A stretch of DNA of 40,689 nt from Lentisphaerota bacterium (lineage in GTDB: Bacteria > Verrucomicrobiota > Lentisphaeria > Victivallales > Victivallaceae), in contig SUVS01000026.1 in the NCBI GenBank assembly GCA_015061885.1, positions 1 through 40,689 on the forward strand, given 5' to 3'. Made by a program: the position numbers and the translations under genes. Each line of letters begins with the position of its first letter. The first letter of the stretch is position 1. Below the pieces are notes generated by a model. The model made no database searches. It was given only the letters and a program-made list of their open reading frames with translations, and had not been told where the DNA came from. Below are positions 26,457 through 37,055 of this stretch, piece by piece.

Positions 26457-27131
26457 TTATTCAGACTGCACTGCACTTTGCTTGAGTTCATATTGCTGCC
26501 GGAGCTTTTCGTAATAGACTGCGGTGAATGTATGAATAAAAGGAGCATACCATAAAATACCGATCCCCAGAGTAAAAACAGCAACCGGTATGGCTATAAG
26601 CCACAAAAGCAGCATATAACCGAACATCTGCCATTTGTGCCCGTACATAAGTTCGCGGCTCATAATCATGGCTTCTTTGACCGTACACGCCGGATGATCG
26701 AGCATAACATAGTAAGTCATGCTGTAACGCAAAAGAGCCACATAACCGGGGATTATCAGCAGCAGAAAATGCAGCAAAATAAAAATAAATACTCTTAAAT
26801 ATCCCCAAATCATCCGCCAATACTGTCTGAACGGCTCAAAAACCGACTCGACCCGCGGATTTTCACTGCGTACCAAACGCAGAAAAAAGAGCATCACTCC
26901 CACGGTAAGCGGAAAAAGAAATATACCGCTGACAAGAACGGCAAAAGGTATCTGATTAACTGCCATAGTTATGATCATTGCCACCAGACATGCCAATATA
27001 CTGCTGCCCCAATGCCCTTTAAGTGACGCTGAAGCCGCTTTCCAGAGAATCGAAAAACTTATCGTACAATCCGGATTGCCGTTTTCAGGAACAGAATTTA
27101 CCGCCACTTGAGTTTCTGCATTTACATCCAT
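26457..27131 (-). CDS. DUF975-like polytopic membrane protein
   Basis: A 224-residue inner-membrane protein with about six helices. The pattern fits the DUF975 family: ILWKAASASLKGHWGSSI at the start, AMIMSRELMYGHKWQMFGYMLLLW in the middle and a GIGILWYAPFIHTFTAVYYEKL ending. Function of the family is unknown. AGGAG stands 9-10 nt before ATG 27131, and a promoter lies at 27201-27173. The tail (LRQQYELKQSAVQSE) is cytoplasmic-like. Confidence 0.75.
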   Translation of the reverse strand: MDVNAETQVAVNSVPENGNPDCTISFSILWKAASASLKGHWGSSILACLVAMIITMAVNQIPFAVLVSGIFLFPLTVGVMLFFLRLVRSENPRVESVFEPFRQYWRMIWGYLRVFIFILLHFLLLIIPGYVALLRYSMTYYVMLDHPACTVKEAMIMSRELMYGHKWQMFGYMLLLWLIAIPVAVFTLGIGILWYAPFIHTFTAVYYEKLRQQYELKQSAVQSE

Positions 27132-27172
27132 AAGATATTTCTCCTACATAAAATTCGGGTTCACTGCCGGAT

Positions 27173-27201
27173 ACAATAAACCACAAAATCGCCTATTGCA
27201 A
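27173..27201 (-). promoter_or_regulatory. Promoter of the DUF975-like gene
   Basis: Minus strand TTGCAA (27201-27196), 17-nt spacer, TATTGT (27178-27173). Confidence 0.5.
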
Positions 27202-27345
27202 ATTTTTACAATATTTTTTCCGGAGCCGGAGAAAAAAATCGGCAGAAATTTTAATTTCAAATTTGCATTTTTCAGCATTACAGGTTATCTTTAAGAGAAG
27301 TTTTTTGAAAGTGCTGACTTCATGTTGTCATGCTCAAAAAAAATT

Positions 27346-27408
27346 GCTGACACGGTTTATCACGATACAGCACATTTTTTTTATTTGGATGCTGACACGA
27401 GTTACCAC
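27346..27408 (+). promoter_or_regulatory. Direct-repeat operator candidate upstream of the second Gfo/Idh/MocA gene
   Basis: GCTGACACGGTTTATCAC (27346-27363) and GCTGACACGAGTTACCAC (27391-27408) match at 15 of 18 positions, 45 bp apart. A partial match GTGCTGAC occurs at about 27311. The second copy falls between TTGGAT (27385-27390) and CTAAAT, a weak possible promoter. The rest of 27132-27444 shows no gene. Confidence 0.5.
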
Positions 27409-27444
27409 TAAATAGGCAACAATCATAAAATTGGAGCATTTACT

Positions 27445-28500
27445 ATGGCAGATAAAGTAAAATTCGGGATCATCGGTACCGGAGCCATCGCAACGATGCA
27501 TGCCGAAGCACTGCGAGATGCAAAAAATGCGGAATTGACAGCCGTTTTCGATCAGGTTACTGAACGGGCAAAGGCTTTTGCTGAAAAATACAATGTCCGG
27601 GCGATTGATAACTTTGAAGAGTTTCTGAACGACAAAAATGTGGAAGCTGTTACCATTGCCACCCCGACCGGTGTTCACGGCAAAGTGGCAGTTCCGGCGG
27701 CACTGGCAGGCAAGCATTTGCTGTGCGAAAAACCGCTGGATACCACGGTGGAAAAGGTTGACGAAATTATTGCCGCCTGCGATAAGACCGGCGTGCTGAT
27801 GATGAGCGTCTTCCAGTCCCGCTTTGTAAAGAATGTCGGACTTATCAAACAGGCGATCGACGCCGGAAGATTCGGCAGGATCGTGCTGGTAAGCTGTCAG
27901 TGCAAATGGTTCCGCACACAGGAATATTATGATTCGGCAACCTGGCGCGGCACCTGGGCACTGGATGGCGGCGGAGCATTGATGAATCAGAGTATCCACA
28001 CCATTGACTTGCTGCAATATCTCAACGGCGATGTGGAAGAAGTTTCGGCAGCAACCGCAACTTTGAGTCATACCGGTATTGAGGTGGAAGATAACGCCGT
28101 AGCCATTCTGAAATACAAAAACGGTGCATTGGGTACGATTGAAGGCTCGACCTCCTGCCAGCCGGGTTTCCCCCGCCGCATCGAAGTTTCCGGCTCCAAA
28201 GGCAGTGTTGTGCTGGAAGATAACAAGATCATCCGCTGGCAGTTTGTCGATGAAGAAGCCGGCGACGAAGCGATCCGGCAGAACGGCGGTATCGGCGAAG
28301 TGATCTCCGGCGGCGGAGCCGGTGATCCGATGGCGATTTCCAGCAACGGTCATCGCGTACAGATCGAATCGCTCGCCGAAGCGATCCTTTCCGGTCAGAA
28401 AAAAATCGAGCTTGACGGCAGAGAAGGCCGCCGTGCAGTGGCATTGATTTGCAGTATTTACAAATCAGCCCAGACCGGCAAACCGGTAAAAGTAAACTGA
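27445..28500 (+). CDS. Gfo/Idh/MocA family oxidoreductase (second)
   Basis: A 351-residue NAD(P)-dependent oxidoreductase. Rossmann motif GIIGTGAIATMH at the N terminus, TPTGVHGKVAVPAALAGKHLLCEKPLD near residue 75-100 with the canonical EKP, and GGGALMNQSIHTIDLLQYL in the catalytic domain with the conserved His-x3-Asp region. It resembles myo-inositol/sugar dehydrogenases of the MviM group; the substrate is unknown. TTGGAG precedes the ATG by about 8 nt. The paired 18-bp repeats upstream suggest specific control. Confidence 0.92.
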   Translation: MADKVKFGIIGTGAIATMHAEALRDAKNAELTAVFDQVTERAKAFAEKYNVRAIDNFEEFLNDKNVEAVTIATPTGVHGKVAVPAALAGKHLLCEKPLDTTVEKVDEIIAACDKTGVLMMSVFQSRFVKNVGLIKQAIDAGRFGRIVLVSCQCKWFRTQEYYDSATWRGTWALDGGGALMNQSIHTIDLLQYLNGDVEEVSAATATLSHTGIEVEDNAVAILKYKNGALGTIEGSTSCQPGFPRRIEVSGSKGSVVLEDNKIIRWQFVDEEAGDEAIRQNGGIGEVISGGGAGDPMAISSNGHRVQIESLAEAILSGQKKIELDGREGRRAVALICSIYKSAQTGKPVKVN

Positions 28501-28603
28501 TTTTTTCCAACAGTTTATCAGATTCAGTTTTCCGGATTTCAACAGCATTGAAATCCGGAAACTTTTTTATACACTTCAAGAACTGACAAACAACTCAACA
28601 AGC

Positions 28604-29119
28604 CGCAGACGGTGAAAAACCGGTGTAAGATTGTGGATGGATTGCAAATATGGCAAGTGCAGTAAAATTCAAGCGGCTACCTGTAAGGTAACACAATTTT
28701 GTTATGCTGTGCGTGACTTTGTCAAGCTGCAGAACAGCCAAATAAAAAACATAGCAAGCAAACTGCCAAGCAAGTCGCAGACGGTGAAAAAACGGCGTAA
28801 GATTGTGGATGGATTGCAAATACGGCAAGTGCAGTAAAATTCAGGCGGCTACCTGTAAGGTAACACAATTTTGTTATGCTGTGCGTGACTTTGTCAAGCT
28901 GCAGAACAGCCAAATAAAAAACATAGCAAGCAAACTGCCAAGCAGGTCGCAGACGGTGAAAAACCGGCGTAAGATTGTGGATGGATTGCAAATACAGCAA
29001 GTGCAGTAAAATTCAGGCGGATACATGTAAGGTAACACACTTTTGTTATGCTGTGCGTGACTTTGTCAAGCCGCAGAACAGCCAAATAAAAAACATAGCA
29101 AGCAAACTGCCAATCAGGT
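28604..29119 (+). repeat. Three exact-period 172-bp tandem units of hairpin family C
   Basis: Units begin at 28604, 28776 and 28948 (CGCAGACGGTGAAAAA...) and each carries GATTGTGGATGG and the core around 28673, 28845 and 29017. Units differ by only a few bases (the third has GGATACATG in the core). Compared with the fourth copy, their second half is different (ACACAATTTTGTTATGC and onward), so they lack the full complementary right arm. Small open frames repeat with the same period and are judged non-coding. Confidence 0.9.
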
Positions 29120-29277
29120 CGCAGACGGTGAAAAACCGGCGTAAGATTGTGGATGGATTGCAAATACGGCAAGTGCAGTAAAATTCAAGCGGCTACCTGT
29201 AAGGTAACCGCCTGAAATTTACTGTGCTTGTTCTTTTGCAAGCCGCCGCAAGATACGCCAGTTTTTCGCCGTCTGCG
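29120..29277 (+). repeat. Complete family C hairpin element 3' of ahcY
   Basis: A 158-nt near-palindrome. The outer stem is 24 bp (CGCAGACGG at 29120 with CCGTCTGCG at 29277, two wobble-type mismatches). The internal loop has GATTGTGGATGG on the left and AGCCGCCGCAAGA on the right. The inner stem (from TTGCAA at 29158-29163 with 29236-29241) runs up to the core GGCTACCTGTAAGGTAACC. It ends 14 nt from the ahcY stop codon and may serve as its 3' end structure. Confidence 0.85.
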
Positions 29278-29290
29278 ACCGTCTTTCTTA

Positions 29291-30697
<1,407 letters not shown>

Positions 30698-30708
30698 AAT
30701 TTTCCTTT

Positions 30709-31752
30709 TCAGAGTTTGCTGTGTGCGTAACGGATAAGTTCTTCAGTTTCCTGCCAGCCGATACAGCCATCGGTTACCGATACATTGGCAAGCGGCTTGC
30801 GGCCGACGGCAATATCCTGACGGCCTTCGCACAGATGACTTTCCAGCATCATACCGACAATGGCATTTTCGCCGGCGACGATCTGATCTACCACATTGCA
30901 GAACACCTTTTTCTGGCGGTCAAAGCGTTTGCCGCTGTTGGCATGACTGCAATCAATGACGATCTGCGGCGGCAGACCGGCCTTTTTCATAGCTACTTTC
31001 AGAAATGCTATGTATTCAGCCTCGTAGTTCGGGCCCTGACCGCCGCGCAGTACGATGTGCCCGTATTTATTGCCGGTGGTGCGGAACACGCTTACTTCGC
31101 CGTTGCCGTCAACCCCGATAAAGCTGTGCTGACGGCGGGCGGTATTTACTGCATCAATAGCTATTTGCATATTGCCGTCGGTGGCATTTTTGAATCCGAC
31201 TGCCATGGAAAGACCGCTGGCAAGCTGACGGTGCGGCTGGGATTCCGTGGTACGGGCCCCGATAGCAGTCCATGCCACAGCATCGACCAGATACTGCACC
31301 AGGATCGGGTCAAGGGTTTCGGTTGCCACGGGCAGACCTTTATCCACGATCTCAAGCATCAGCTGGCGGGAAAGGCGGATACCTTTTTCAATATTGTATT
31401 CGTCATTCATATCCGGGTCGTAGATCAACCCCTTCCAACCGACTGTCGTGCGGGGTTTTTCAAAATACACCCGCATTATGAGCATGAGTTTATCATTGAC
31501 TTCAGAGCTGATTTTTGCCAGCTTGGAAGCATACTCCAGAGCCGAAGTATGATCGTGGATGGAACAAGGGCCGACCACAATGATTTTACGCGGGTCTTTG
31601 CCGTCAAGAATATCAAAGACTTCCTGACGGTGGCGGATCACCTGTGCCACACAGTCCAACGACAACGGCAATTCGGAATGTATCTCATCCGGAGTCGGCA
31701 GTTTAGACCGGCTCGAAATATTCACATCACTGCTTTTTTGCAGCATATTCAT
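30709..31752 (-). CDS. 3-deoxy-7-phosphoheptulonate (DAHP) synthase, class I
   Basis: First enzyme of the shikimate pathway, condensing phosphoenolpyruvate and erythrose-4-phosphate. The 347-residue protein is of the AroF/AroG/AroH type. Motifs: [12 protein letters not shown] (metal Cys), [21 protein letters not shown] (PEP site), [38 protein letters not shown] and MLESHLCEG. The isozyme cannot be assigned, so no symbol is given. The ribosome site (AAAGAGAAAG) is modest. It is flanked by the isomerase gene 36 bp upstream and ahcY 11 bp downstream on the same strand. Confidence 0.96.
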   Translation of the reverse strand: MNMLQKSSDVNISSRSKLPTPDEIHSELPLSLDCVAQVIRHRQEVFDILDGKDPRKIIVVGPCSIHDHTSALEYASKLAKISSEVNDKLMLIMRVYFEKPRTTVGWKGLIYDPDMNDEYNIEKGIRLSRQLMLEIVDKGLPVATETLDPILVQYLVDAVAWTAIGARTTESQPHRQLASGLSMAVGFKNATDGNMQIAIDAVNTARRQHSFIGVDGNGEVSVFRTTGNKYGHIVLRGGQGPNYEAEYIAFLKVAMKKAGLPPQIVIDCSHANSGKRFDRQKKVFCNVVDQIVAGENAIVGMMLESHLCEGRQDIAVGRKPLANVSVTDGCIGWQETEELIRYAHSKL

Positions 31753-31788
31753 TTGAACAAAACTTTCTCTTTGACAAACAAAATTCCG

Positions 31789-32643
31789 TCAGATTTCCAG
31801 CCAGTCACGCAGGAAATTGACATATTCAATGTCGCGTTTTGCGGCAATCAAACCATCACCGGGGCAGGCATATTCCACTGCAATGATGCCGGATTTGATT
31901 TCATCTTTCAGCAGGCCGAGGACTTTGCCGGTATCAATGTGGCCGTCTTCCAGATGAGTGGCATAGTAATACTGGATATCGCGGGGGAAACGCAACATGT
32001 TTTTAAGGTGGGCGTAGTGGAATTTGCCTTTGAGCAGTTCAAAAACTTCGTCGATGGTTTCGCCGTTTTTGTTCAGACAGATGTTGCCGTGGTCGTAGTT
32101 GACACCGATCGCGGGGCTCTTGACATAGCTCAAGAGTTTGGCACAGCTTTTGGCGATGTCGTGAATGTAGCAGTTATGGGTCTCCAAACCGGCGAGCATA
32201 CCGCGTTTTTCCAGTTCATTACCGGCCCGGGTCAGACCTTCACCATGACGGATATACATATCTTCGTCAGCCATGGCACTGCCGTTTTTGTCGAATTCAT
32301 AGTAACCGACGCCCTCGGCGACCAGCGAGTCGGTGAACATGTTCATAACTTTGGTGCCGCATTTTTCTTTGGCCCAATCCAGGAAGTTCACAAAATCTTC
32401 AAAGTCCTGCTTGCGGGTATCTTCGTCGGTATTGAAGCAGAGCTGATAACCGAAAGCCAGTTCCATTTCCGGATTACGCTGTTTGAGGTCTTCGACCATG
32501 GCAAGATAATTTTCTTTGCCCATATTGTAGTAATTTTTGGCACGCAATTCAATACCGTCAGCACCGACTTTTTTGGCGAGCTTAAACAGATTTTCAAACT
32601 TACCGGCACCTTCGTAATAGTTTACATGCAGCAAAACTTTCAT
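31789..32643 (-). CDS. Sugar phosphate isomerase/epimerase-like TIM-barrel protein (second)
   Basis: A 284-residue xylose-isomerase-like TIM-barrel protein starting MKVLLHVNYYEGAGK at ATG 32643, where CAGGAGATG gives an ideal ribosome site; an in-frame extension to 32766 runs into a repeat. Candidate metal ligands: Glu in AGLETHNCY, Asp/His in GVNYDHGN, His in YAHLKNML and the late Glu in IAVEYACPGDG. The substrate is unknown. It is the first gene of an operon with DAHP synthase and ahcY, an unexpected grouping. A possible promoter lies at 32722-32693, adjoining a family C element. Confidence 0.85.
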   Translation of the reverse strand: MKVLLHVNYYEGAGKFENLFKLAKKVGADGIELRAKNYYNMGKENYLAMVEDLKQRNPEMELAFGYQLCFNTDEDTRKQDFEDFVNFLDWAKEKCGTKVMNMFTDSLVAEGVGYYEFDKNGSAMADEDMYIRHGEGLTRAGNELEKRGMLAGLETHNCYIHDIAKSCAKLLSYVKSPAIGVNYDHGNICLNKNGETIDEVFELLKGKFHYAHLKNMLRFPRDIQYYYATHLEDGHIDTGKVLGLLKDEIKSGIIAVEYACPGDGLIAAKRDIEYVNFLRDWLEI

Positions 32644-32692
32644 GATTTCATCTCCTGTTTTGTTTTTATTTTTTATGTATTTGTGATACACA

Positions 32693-32722
32693 TTCATACT
32701 TTTTTTCAGACACAGCTGACAA
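32693..32722 (-). promoter_or_regulatory. Possible promoter of the isomerase-DAHP synthase-ahcY operon
   Basis: Minus strand TTGTCA (32722-32717), 18-nt spacer, TATGAA (32698-32693). The -35 box overlaps the start of the repeat element. Confidence 0.4.
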
Positions 32723-32915
32723 GGCTGAACTTTCGGCAGTTGCGTCGTCATAGATGCGACTGACAAAAGTATGCCGCAGAATTGTGGATGGTTCGCAAAA
32801 AAGCCAAGTTCGGAAAGTTTGAGGAGGCTACCTGAAAGGTAACCGCCGCAAATTTACCGGATTTGGACTTTTGCGAGCCGCCGCAAGACAAGGCTGGACT
32901 TTCGGCAGTTGCGTC
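32718..32915 (+). repeat. Family C hairpin element 5' of the isomerase operon
   Basis: A 29-bp direct repeat (GACAAGGCTG(A/G)ACTTTCGG..., 32718-32746 and 32887-32915, period 169) flanks a hairpin of 163 nt (32753-32915). The outer arms begin GATGCGACTG and end CAGTTGCGTC. The internal loop strings are AATTGTGGATGG and AGCCGCCGCAAGA, the inner stem starts at TCGCAA/TTGCGA (32793-32798/32871-32876), and the core is GGCTACCTGAAAGGTAACC. It is in the same orientation as the element at 29120. The remaining 32916-33066 holds the next promoter only. Confidence 0.85.
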
Positions 32916-32981
32916 TATTTTATAATATACACGCAAGAGAGTCATTGTCAAGGCTCAAGAGTGCTTTTAACAACATAAAAT

Positions 32982-33010
32982 TTGCTTTTTTCTCTGCCGG
33001 GTATTATATT
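32982..33010 (+). promoter_or_regulatory. Promoter of the 153-residue lipoprotein gene
   Basis: TTGCTT (32982-32987), 17-nt spacer, TATATT (33005-33010). Confidence 0.65.
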
Positions 33011-33066
33011 ACTTTGCGAGAAGATGTTTTCATCTCTCTGCCATGTAAAAAAGAGGATACTGTTTT

Positions 33067-33528
33067 ATGATTTGCAAGATATTTTGCCGTTTGATGATAC
33101 TTGGGTTGAGTGCCATAACTCTGCTGTCACTTGCCGGTTGCAACTCAACTGATTTATCCAAACCTACCCGTATGGATGATTTTGATTACAGAAGCGTGGT
33201 CAACAACCATCTGACTCTGATGGATTTTGCCAAACATCTGTACAACGCCAAACTCAATGTCATCCAGATCCAGCCCATCCGCCCGGATGTGTTGCGTGCC
33301 ATGTCCGCCGCAGCAATATTGATCGACAAAGATGAGATCGGTGTTTACTACTACAATGTGGATGTAGAAGCCCAGCGGAAAATCATAGCAAAGTTTCATG
33401 AAGACGGTTTTGCCTATATTCTCGGCTACCGTTTTCCGGTGTTCATGGCAGGCAGTTTTGTGCTTACCGGCGTAGAAAAACACCCCAAAAAGAAGGAGAT
33501 CGTAAAAGCACTTCGTAATTTTAAATGA
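33067..33528 (+). CDS. Small lipoprotein of unknown function
   Basis: A 153-residue protein with a lipoprotein signal peptide (LMILGLSAITLLSLAGC, lipobox LAGC at about residue 25). The mature part is short and mixed alpha/beta, with IQPIRPDVLRAMSAAAILIDKDEIGVYYY and an end rich in Lys (KHPKKKEIVKALRNFK). I do not recognise a family. AGAGGAT precedes the ATG, with its own promoter. The neighbour PPDK gene starts 363 bp downstream and seems unrelated. Confidence 0.75.
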   Translation: MICKIFCRLMILGLSAITLLSLAGCNSTDLSKPTRMDDFDYRSVVNNHLTLMDFAKHLYNAKLNVIQIQPIRPDVLRAMSAAAILIDKDEIGVYYYNVDVEAQRKIIAKFHEDGFAYILGYRFPVFMAGSFVLTGVEKHPKKKEIVKALRNFK

Positions 33529-33891
33529 TCGAGGTAAATTGAAACCGTCTTGAAAAAGTGCAGAAAACCGGCAATGGAGTGCAGCTCCGGATATGGTGGA
33601 AAACATTCAATGTTTGGTGCTTGCCGTTTGACTGAAAGTTGCAAGCCGCAAGCACTGGTCATTGAAGTTTTATGACCGGAACTCCATAGTCAGTTTTCCT
33701 GCCGGATAAAATTTTAAACGCAATCAACAGAAAAAAAATATTCTGTCTGATGTTTTGATTTGTATTTTACTTTGAAAAAATCAAGTTCCCGACGGCCATG
33801 CGTGCAGAGCATAACCTTTCTAAAACTCTGTAAGGACTGAAGCGTTCGGAAAAAAATAAAAAATCCTCAATAAAAAGAAAGGAAGAGGATC
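33529..33891. other. Gene-free interval before ppdK
   Basis: No convincing gene, repeat-family member or consensus promoter is seen. A weak inverted repeat GCTTGC/GCAAGC lies around 33619-33652. The ppdK ribosome site (GGAAGAGG) is at the right end. Confidence 0.5.
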
Positions 33892-36708
33892 ATGGGATGC
33901 AAAAAAGCTTCCACAACGGTCGTCAAGTATGTCTATAACTTTGGCGGAAACAATTCTGAAGGCAACGAAACCATGCGTGCACTGCTCGGGGGCAAAGGTG
34001 CGAATCTCGCCGGTATGGCGGCATTGGGGTTGCCGGTACCGCCCGGATTTACCATCACCACCGAAGCCTGTGCTGAATACGGCAAGATCGGCAAAAAAGA
34101 ACTTTTTGCCAAAATAGCTCCGCAGGTGGATGCGGCGTTGAAAGAACTCGAAAAGAAACTCGGCAAAACTTTCGGTAAAGGCCCGAACCCGCTGTTGGTA
34201 TCGGTGCGTTCCGGTGCGGCGGCCTCCATGCCCGGCATGATGGATACCGTGCTTAATCTGGGTTTGAACGACACCACCGTAAAAGCCCTTATCGACCTGA
34301 CCGGCAATGAACGCTTTGTGCTGGACAGTTTCCGCAGATTCATCCAGATGTTCGGCGATGTGGTAATGCACATCGATTCTGATTTGTTTGAACATGCTCT
34401 GGAAGCTCTGAAAAAATCCCGCAAAGTAAAACTTGATAACGAGCTTACCGCCGATGATCTCAAAGAATTGATCGCCACCTACAAAAAGATCGTCAAAAAG
34501 GCCGCCGGATGCGACTTTCCCACCGATCCGGTGGATCAGCTTTACCGCGGTATCCAGGCGGTGTTTGAATCCTGGGACAACCCGCGTGCCATCCGTTACC
34601 GCGAAATCAACGACATCCGCGGTCTGATCGGTACCGCTGTAAATGTTCAGGCAATGGTATTCGGCAACTCCGGCAACAACTCGGCTACCGGTGTAGCCTT
34701 TACCCGCGACCCCTCCACCGGCGAAAACGAATATTTCTATGGCGAATTTCTCATCAATGCCCAGGGCGAAGATGTGGTTGCCGGTATCCGCACGCCCCAG
34801 CAGATCACGCTGGCGGGCAGCAAAGTGTGGGCAAAACGCCAGAACATTCCGGAAAAAGTCCGCAAAGCTGAATACCCCTCGCTGGAAGAAGCCATGCCCG
34901 AATGTTTCAAACAGCTTGATGATATACGCCTCAAGCTGGAAAAACATTACAAAGATATGCAGGATATGGAGTTCACCATCGAAAACGGCAAACTCTACAT
35001 GCTCCAGACCCGTAACGGCAAACGCACCGCCGCCGCCGCTGTACGCATTGCCACCGATCTGGTCAAAGAAGGTCTGATCGACGAAAAGACCGCCGTTTTG
35101 CGGGTGGAACCAGCACAGCTTGACCAGCTTCTGCATCCGGTATTTGTCAAGAGTGCCGAAAGCAAAGCCGTAAAACTTACTGTCGGTTTGCCCGCATCGC
35201 CGGGTGCGGCGGCAGGTATGGCAGTGTTTTCAGCCGAAGATGCCGAAAACTGGAGCAAAGACGGCAAAGAAGTCATCCTCTGCCGTATCGAAACCAGCCC
35301 CGAAGATATTGGCGGTATGCATGTGGCACAGGGAATCCTCACCGCCCGCGGCGGTATGACCAGCCATGCGGCAGTGGTTGCCCGCGGTATGGGGGCATGT
35401 TGTGTAGCCGGTTGCGGCGAAGTCGATATTGATTACAAAAACCGCAAGATGGTCATCAACGGTACTGTCATCAACGAAGGCGACTGGATCAGCTTGAACG
35501 GTTCCACCGGTGCGGTTTATCAGGGCAAAGTCGAAACGGTCGATCCTGAACTCACCGGACCTTTCGGCGATATTATGGCCTTGGCGGATAAATACCGCAA
35601 ACTGGGTATCCGCACTAACGCCGATACTCCGCATGATACAGCAGTGGCGGTCAAGTTCGGTGCCGAAGGTATCGGTTTGTGCCGTACCGAACACATGTTC
35701 TTTGAAGGCGACCGCATTGTGGCATTCCGCCGTTTGATCCTGGTGGCGGAAACCGTCCGCAAGCTCAAGAGTGAATACGGCAAAGCCACGATCGCCGAAC
35801 TCAAAAAACAGCCGCTCAAAGCCGCCGAACTCAATGCGGTAACTCAATACGAAGAAGCCCTCAAAGCTCTGCTGCCGTTACAGCGTAAAGACTTCAAGGG
35901 CATGTTCGAAGCATTGGCAGGCCGTCCTGCCACCATCCGTCTGCTCGACCCGCCGCTGCACGAATTTCTGCCGCAGAACGACAATCCCAAAGGTCAGAAA
36001 GAGATGGCTGATCAGCTGGGCGTGAAACTTGCCGAAATCAAAAAACTGGTTGCCGGTATGCACGAATTCAACCCCATGCTCGGTCATCGCGGCTGCCGTT
36101 TGGGAATCGTTTACCCCGAAGTGACCGCCATGCAGGCAAGAGCGATCATGGAAGCGGCGGCATCAGTCCCCGGCTCCAAGCCCGAAATCATGGTGCCGCT
36201 GGTTGGCAATGTCAAAGAGCTTGCCATGCAGAAAGCTATTCTTCTGCAGGTAAAAGCCGAAGTCGAAAAAGCCAAAAAGACTACGCTTGAAGTCAAGATC
36301 GGTACCATGATCGAAGTACCACGAGCCGCTGTAACCGCCGATAAAATCGCCGAAGAAGCCGAATTTTTCAGTTTCGGAACCAACGACCTGACCCAGATGG
36401 GTTGCGGGTTCTCACGCGACGATGCCGGTAAATTCCTCGGCGATTATGTCAAGATGGGCATCTACGACTACGATCCCTTCCAGGTATTGGATACCGACGG
36501 CGTGGGCGAACTCGTCAAAATCGCGGTGGAAAAAGGTAAATCCACCCGCAAGGATATAAAACTGGGTATCTGCGGCGAACACGGCGGCGATCCCAAAACG
36601 ATCGCTTTCTGCCATCAGGTCGGCTTGAACTATGTATCGTGCAGTCCCTACCGGGTGCCGATAGCCCGCCTCGCAGCAGCACAGGCGGCAATCAAAGAAG
36701 ATAAATAA
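33892..36708 (+). CDS. ppdK: Pyruvate, phosphate dikinase
   Basis: A 938-residue PPDK interconverting pyruvate+ATP+Pi and PEP+AMP+PPi. An N-terminal ATP-grasp domain (GGKGANLAGMAALGLPVPPGFTI, SVRSGAAASMPGMMDTVLNLG) is followed by the swivelling phosphohistidine domain GGMTSHAAVVARGMG with the catalytic His at residue 492. The C-terminal PEP/pyruvate barrel has GLCRTEHMFF, FGTNDLTQM and GICGEHGGDP with the catalytic Cys at 894. Length is slightly above the usual 870-900 because of short N-terminal and internal additions. GGAAGAGGATC precedes the ATG. With enolase in the same window, it points to a PPi-linked glycolysis/gluconeogenesis route, but this is inference. Confidence 0.97.
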   Translation: MGCKKASTTVVKYVYNFGGNNSEGNETMRALLGGKGANLAGMAALGLPVPPGFTITTEACAEYGKIGKKELFAKIAPQVDAALKELEKKLGKTFGKGPNPLLVSVRSGAAASMPGMMDTVLNLGLNDTTVKALIDLTGNERFVLDSFRRFIQMFGDVVMHIDSDLFEHALEALKKSRKVKLDNELTADDLKELIATYKKIVKKAAGCDFPTDPVDQLYRGIQAVFESWDNPRAIRYREINDIRGLIGTAVNVQAMVFGNSGNNSATGVAFTRDPSTGENEYFYGEFLINAQGEDVVAGIRTPQQITLAGSKVWAKRQNIPEKVRKAEYPSLEEAMPECFKQLDDIRLKLEKHYKDMQDMEFTIENGKLYMLQTRNGKRTAAAAVRIATDLVKEGLIDEKTAVLRVEPAQLDQLLHPVFVKSAESKAVKLTVGLPASPGAAAGMAVFSAEDAENWSKDGKEVILCRIETSPEDIGGMHVAQGILTARGGMTSHAAVVARGMGACCVAGCGEVDIDYKNRKMVINGTVINEGDWISLNGSTGAVYQGKVETVDPELTGPFGDIMALADKYRKLGIRTNADTPHDTAVAVKFGAEGIGLCRTEHMFFEGDRIVAFRRLILVAETVRKLKSEYGKATIAELKKQPLKAAELNAVTQYEEALKALLPLQRKDFKGMFEALAGRPATIRLLDPPLHEFLPQNDNPKGQKEMADQLGVKLAEIKKLVAGMHEFNPMLGHRGCRLGIVYPEVTAMQARAIMEAAASVPGSKPEIMVPLVGNVKELAMQKAILLQVKAEVEKAKKTTLEVKIGTMIEVPRAAVTADKIAEEAEFFSFGTNDLTQMGCGFSRDDAGKFLGDYVKMGIYDYDPFQVLDTDGVGELVKIAVEKGKSTRKDIKLGICGEHGGDPKTIAFCHQVGLNYVSCSPYRVPIARLAAAQAAIKEDK

Positions 36709-36729
36709 AGTGTAAGTTGCAGAACTGTT

Positions 36730-37003
36730 TTACCGGGAAGATACCTTTTTGAAAAAAGGAAGGTTTTCTTCCCAGTAGCACAATTTGTTTTACAGATTTT
36801 GCAGCCGCATACGCGGGCTATATTGCAGATGGCGGCGTGGAAATTTTTGAGAAGATTTGAGAAATTTTGAGAAGGTTTGGGAAGGAGAATCCTTGCCGCC
36901 TGTTCTCCGCATTCGCGGCCGTTGGCAGGGGGGGATTTTCCCATACATTCCCATACATTCCCATACCTTCCCATATTCATCAACTATTGTCCGCGGCACA
37001 AAA
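36730..37003 (+). repeat. Dispersed repeat family B, copy 2, plus CCCATACATT tandem
   Basis: Contains a hairpin GGGAAGA...TCTTCCC (36738-36773), then blocks shared with 39980-40185: CAGCCGCATACGCGGGCTAT (36802-36821), TTTTGAGAAGGTTTGGGA (36865-36882) and TTCTCCGCATTCGCGG (36903-36918). It ends with four near-identical 10-nt units CCCATACATT (36938-36978) that could pair with the G-rich TTTGGGAAGG side. No gene is seen. Confidence 0.75.
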
Positions 37004-37042
37004 AAAACAGCTGTTTGCATTTCTGCCCACAGCTGTTTTATT
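37001..37042 (-). terminator. Terminator of the aminotransferase gene
   Basis: Stem AAAACAGCTGT/ACAGCTGTTTT (37004-37014/37029-37039), followed on the minus strand by T residues. It begins about 15 nt past the stop at 37056. Confidence 0.85.
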
Positions 37043-37055
37043 GAAAAGTTGCAAC

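Noticed and set aside
28631..29181. Repeated 68-residue plus and 92-residue minus small open frames with 172-bp spacing
   Set aside because: They arise from the tandem repeat, lack ribosome sites, and cross structural landmarks of the hairpin.
28604..29277. Integron cassette array (attC sites)
   Set aside because: Hairpin units in tandem suggest it, but I find no paired GTTRRRY/RYYYAAC core sites at unit ends, no cassette genes and no integrase.
30721..32763. 680-codon plus-strand open frame
   Set aside because: Runs opposite DAHP synthase and the isomerase; the minus-strand genes are unambiguous and codon bias explains the open antisense frame.
33820..35136. 438-codon minus-strand open frame
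   Set aside because: Antisense to ppdK, no family features.
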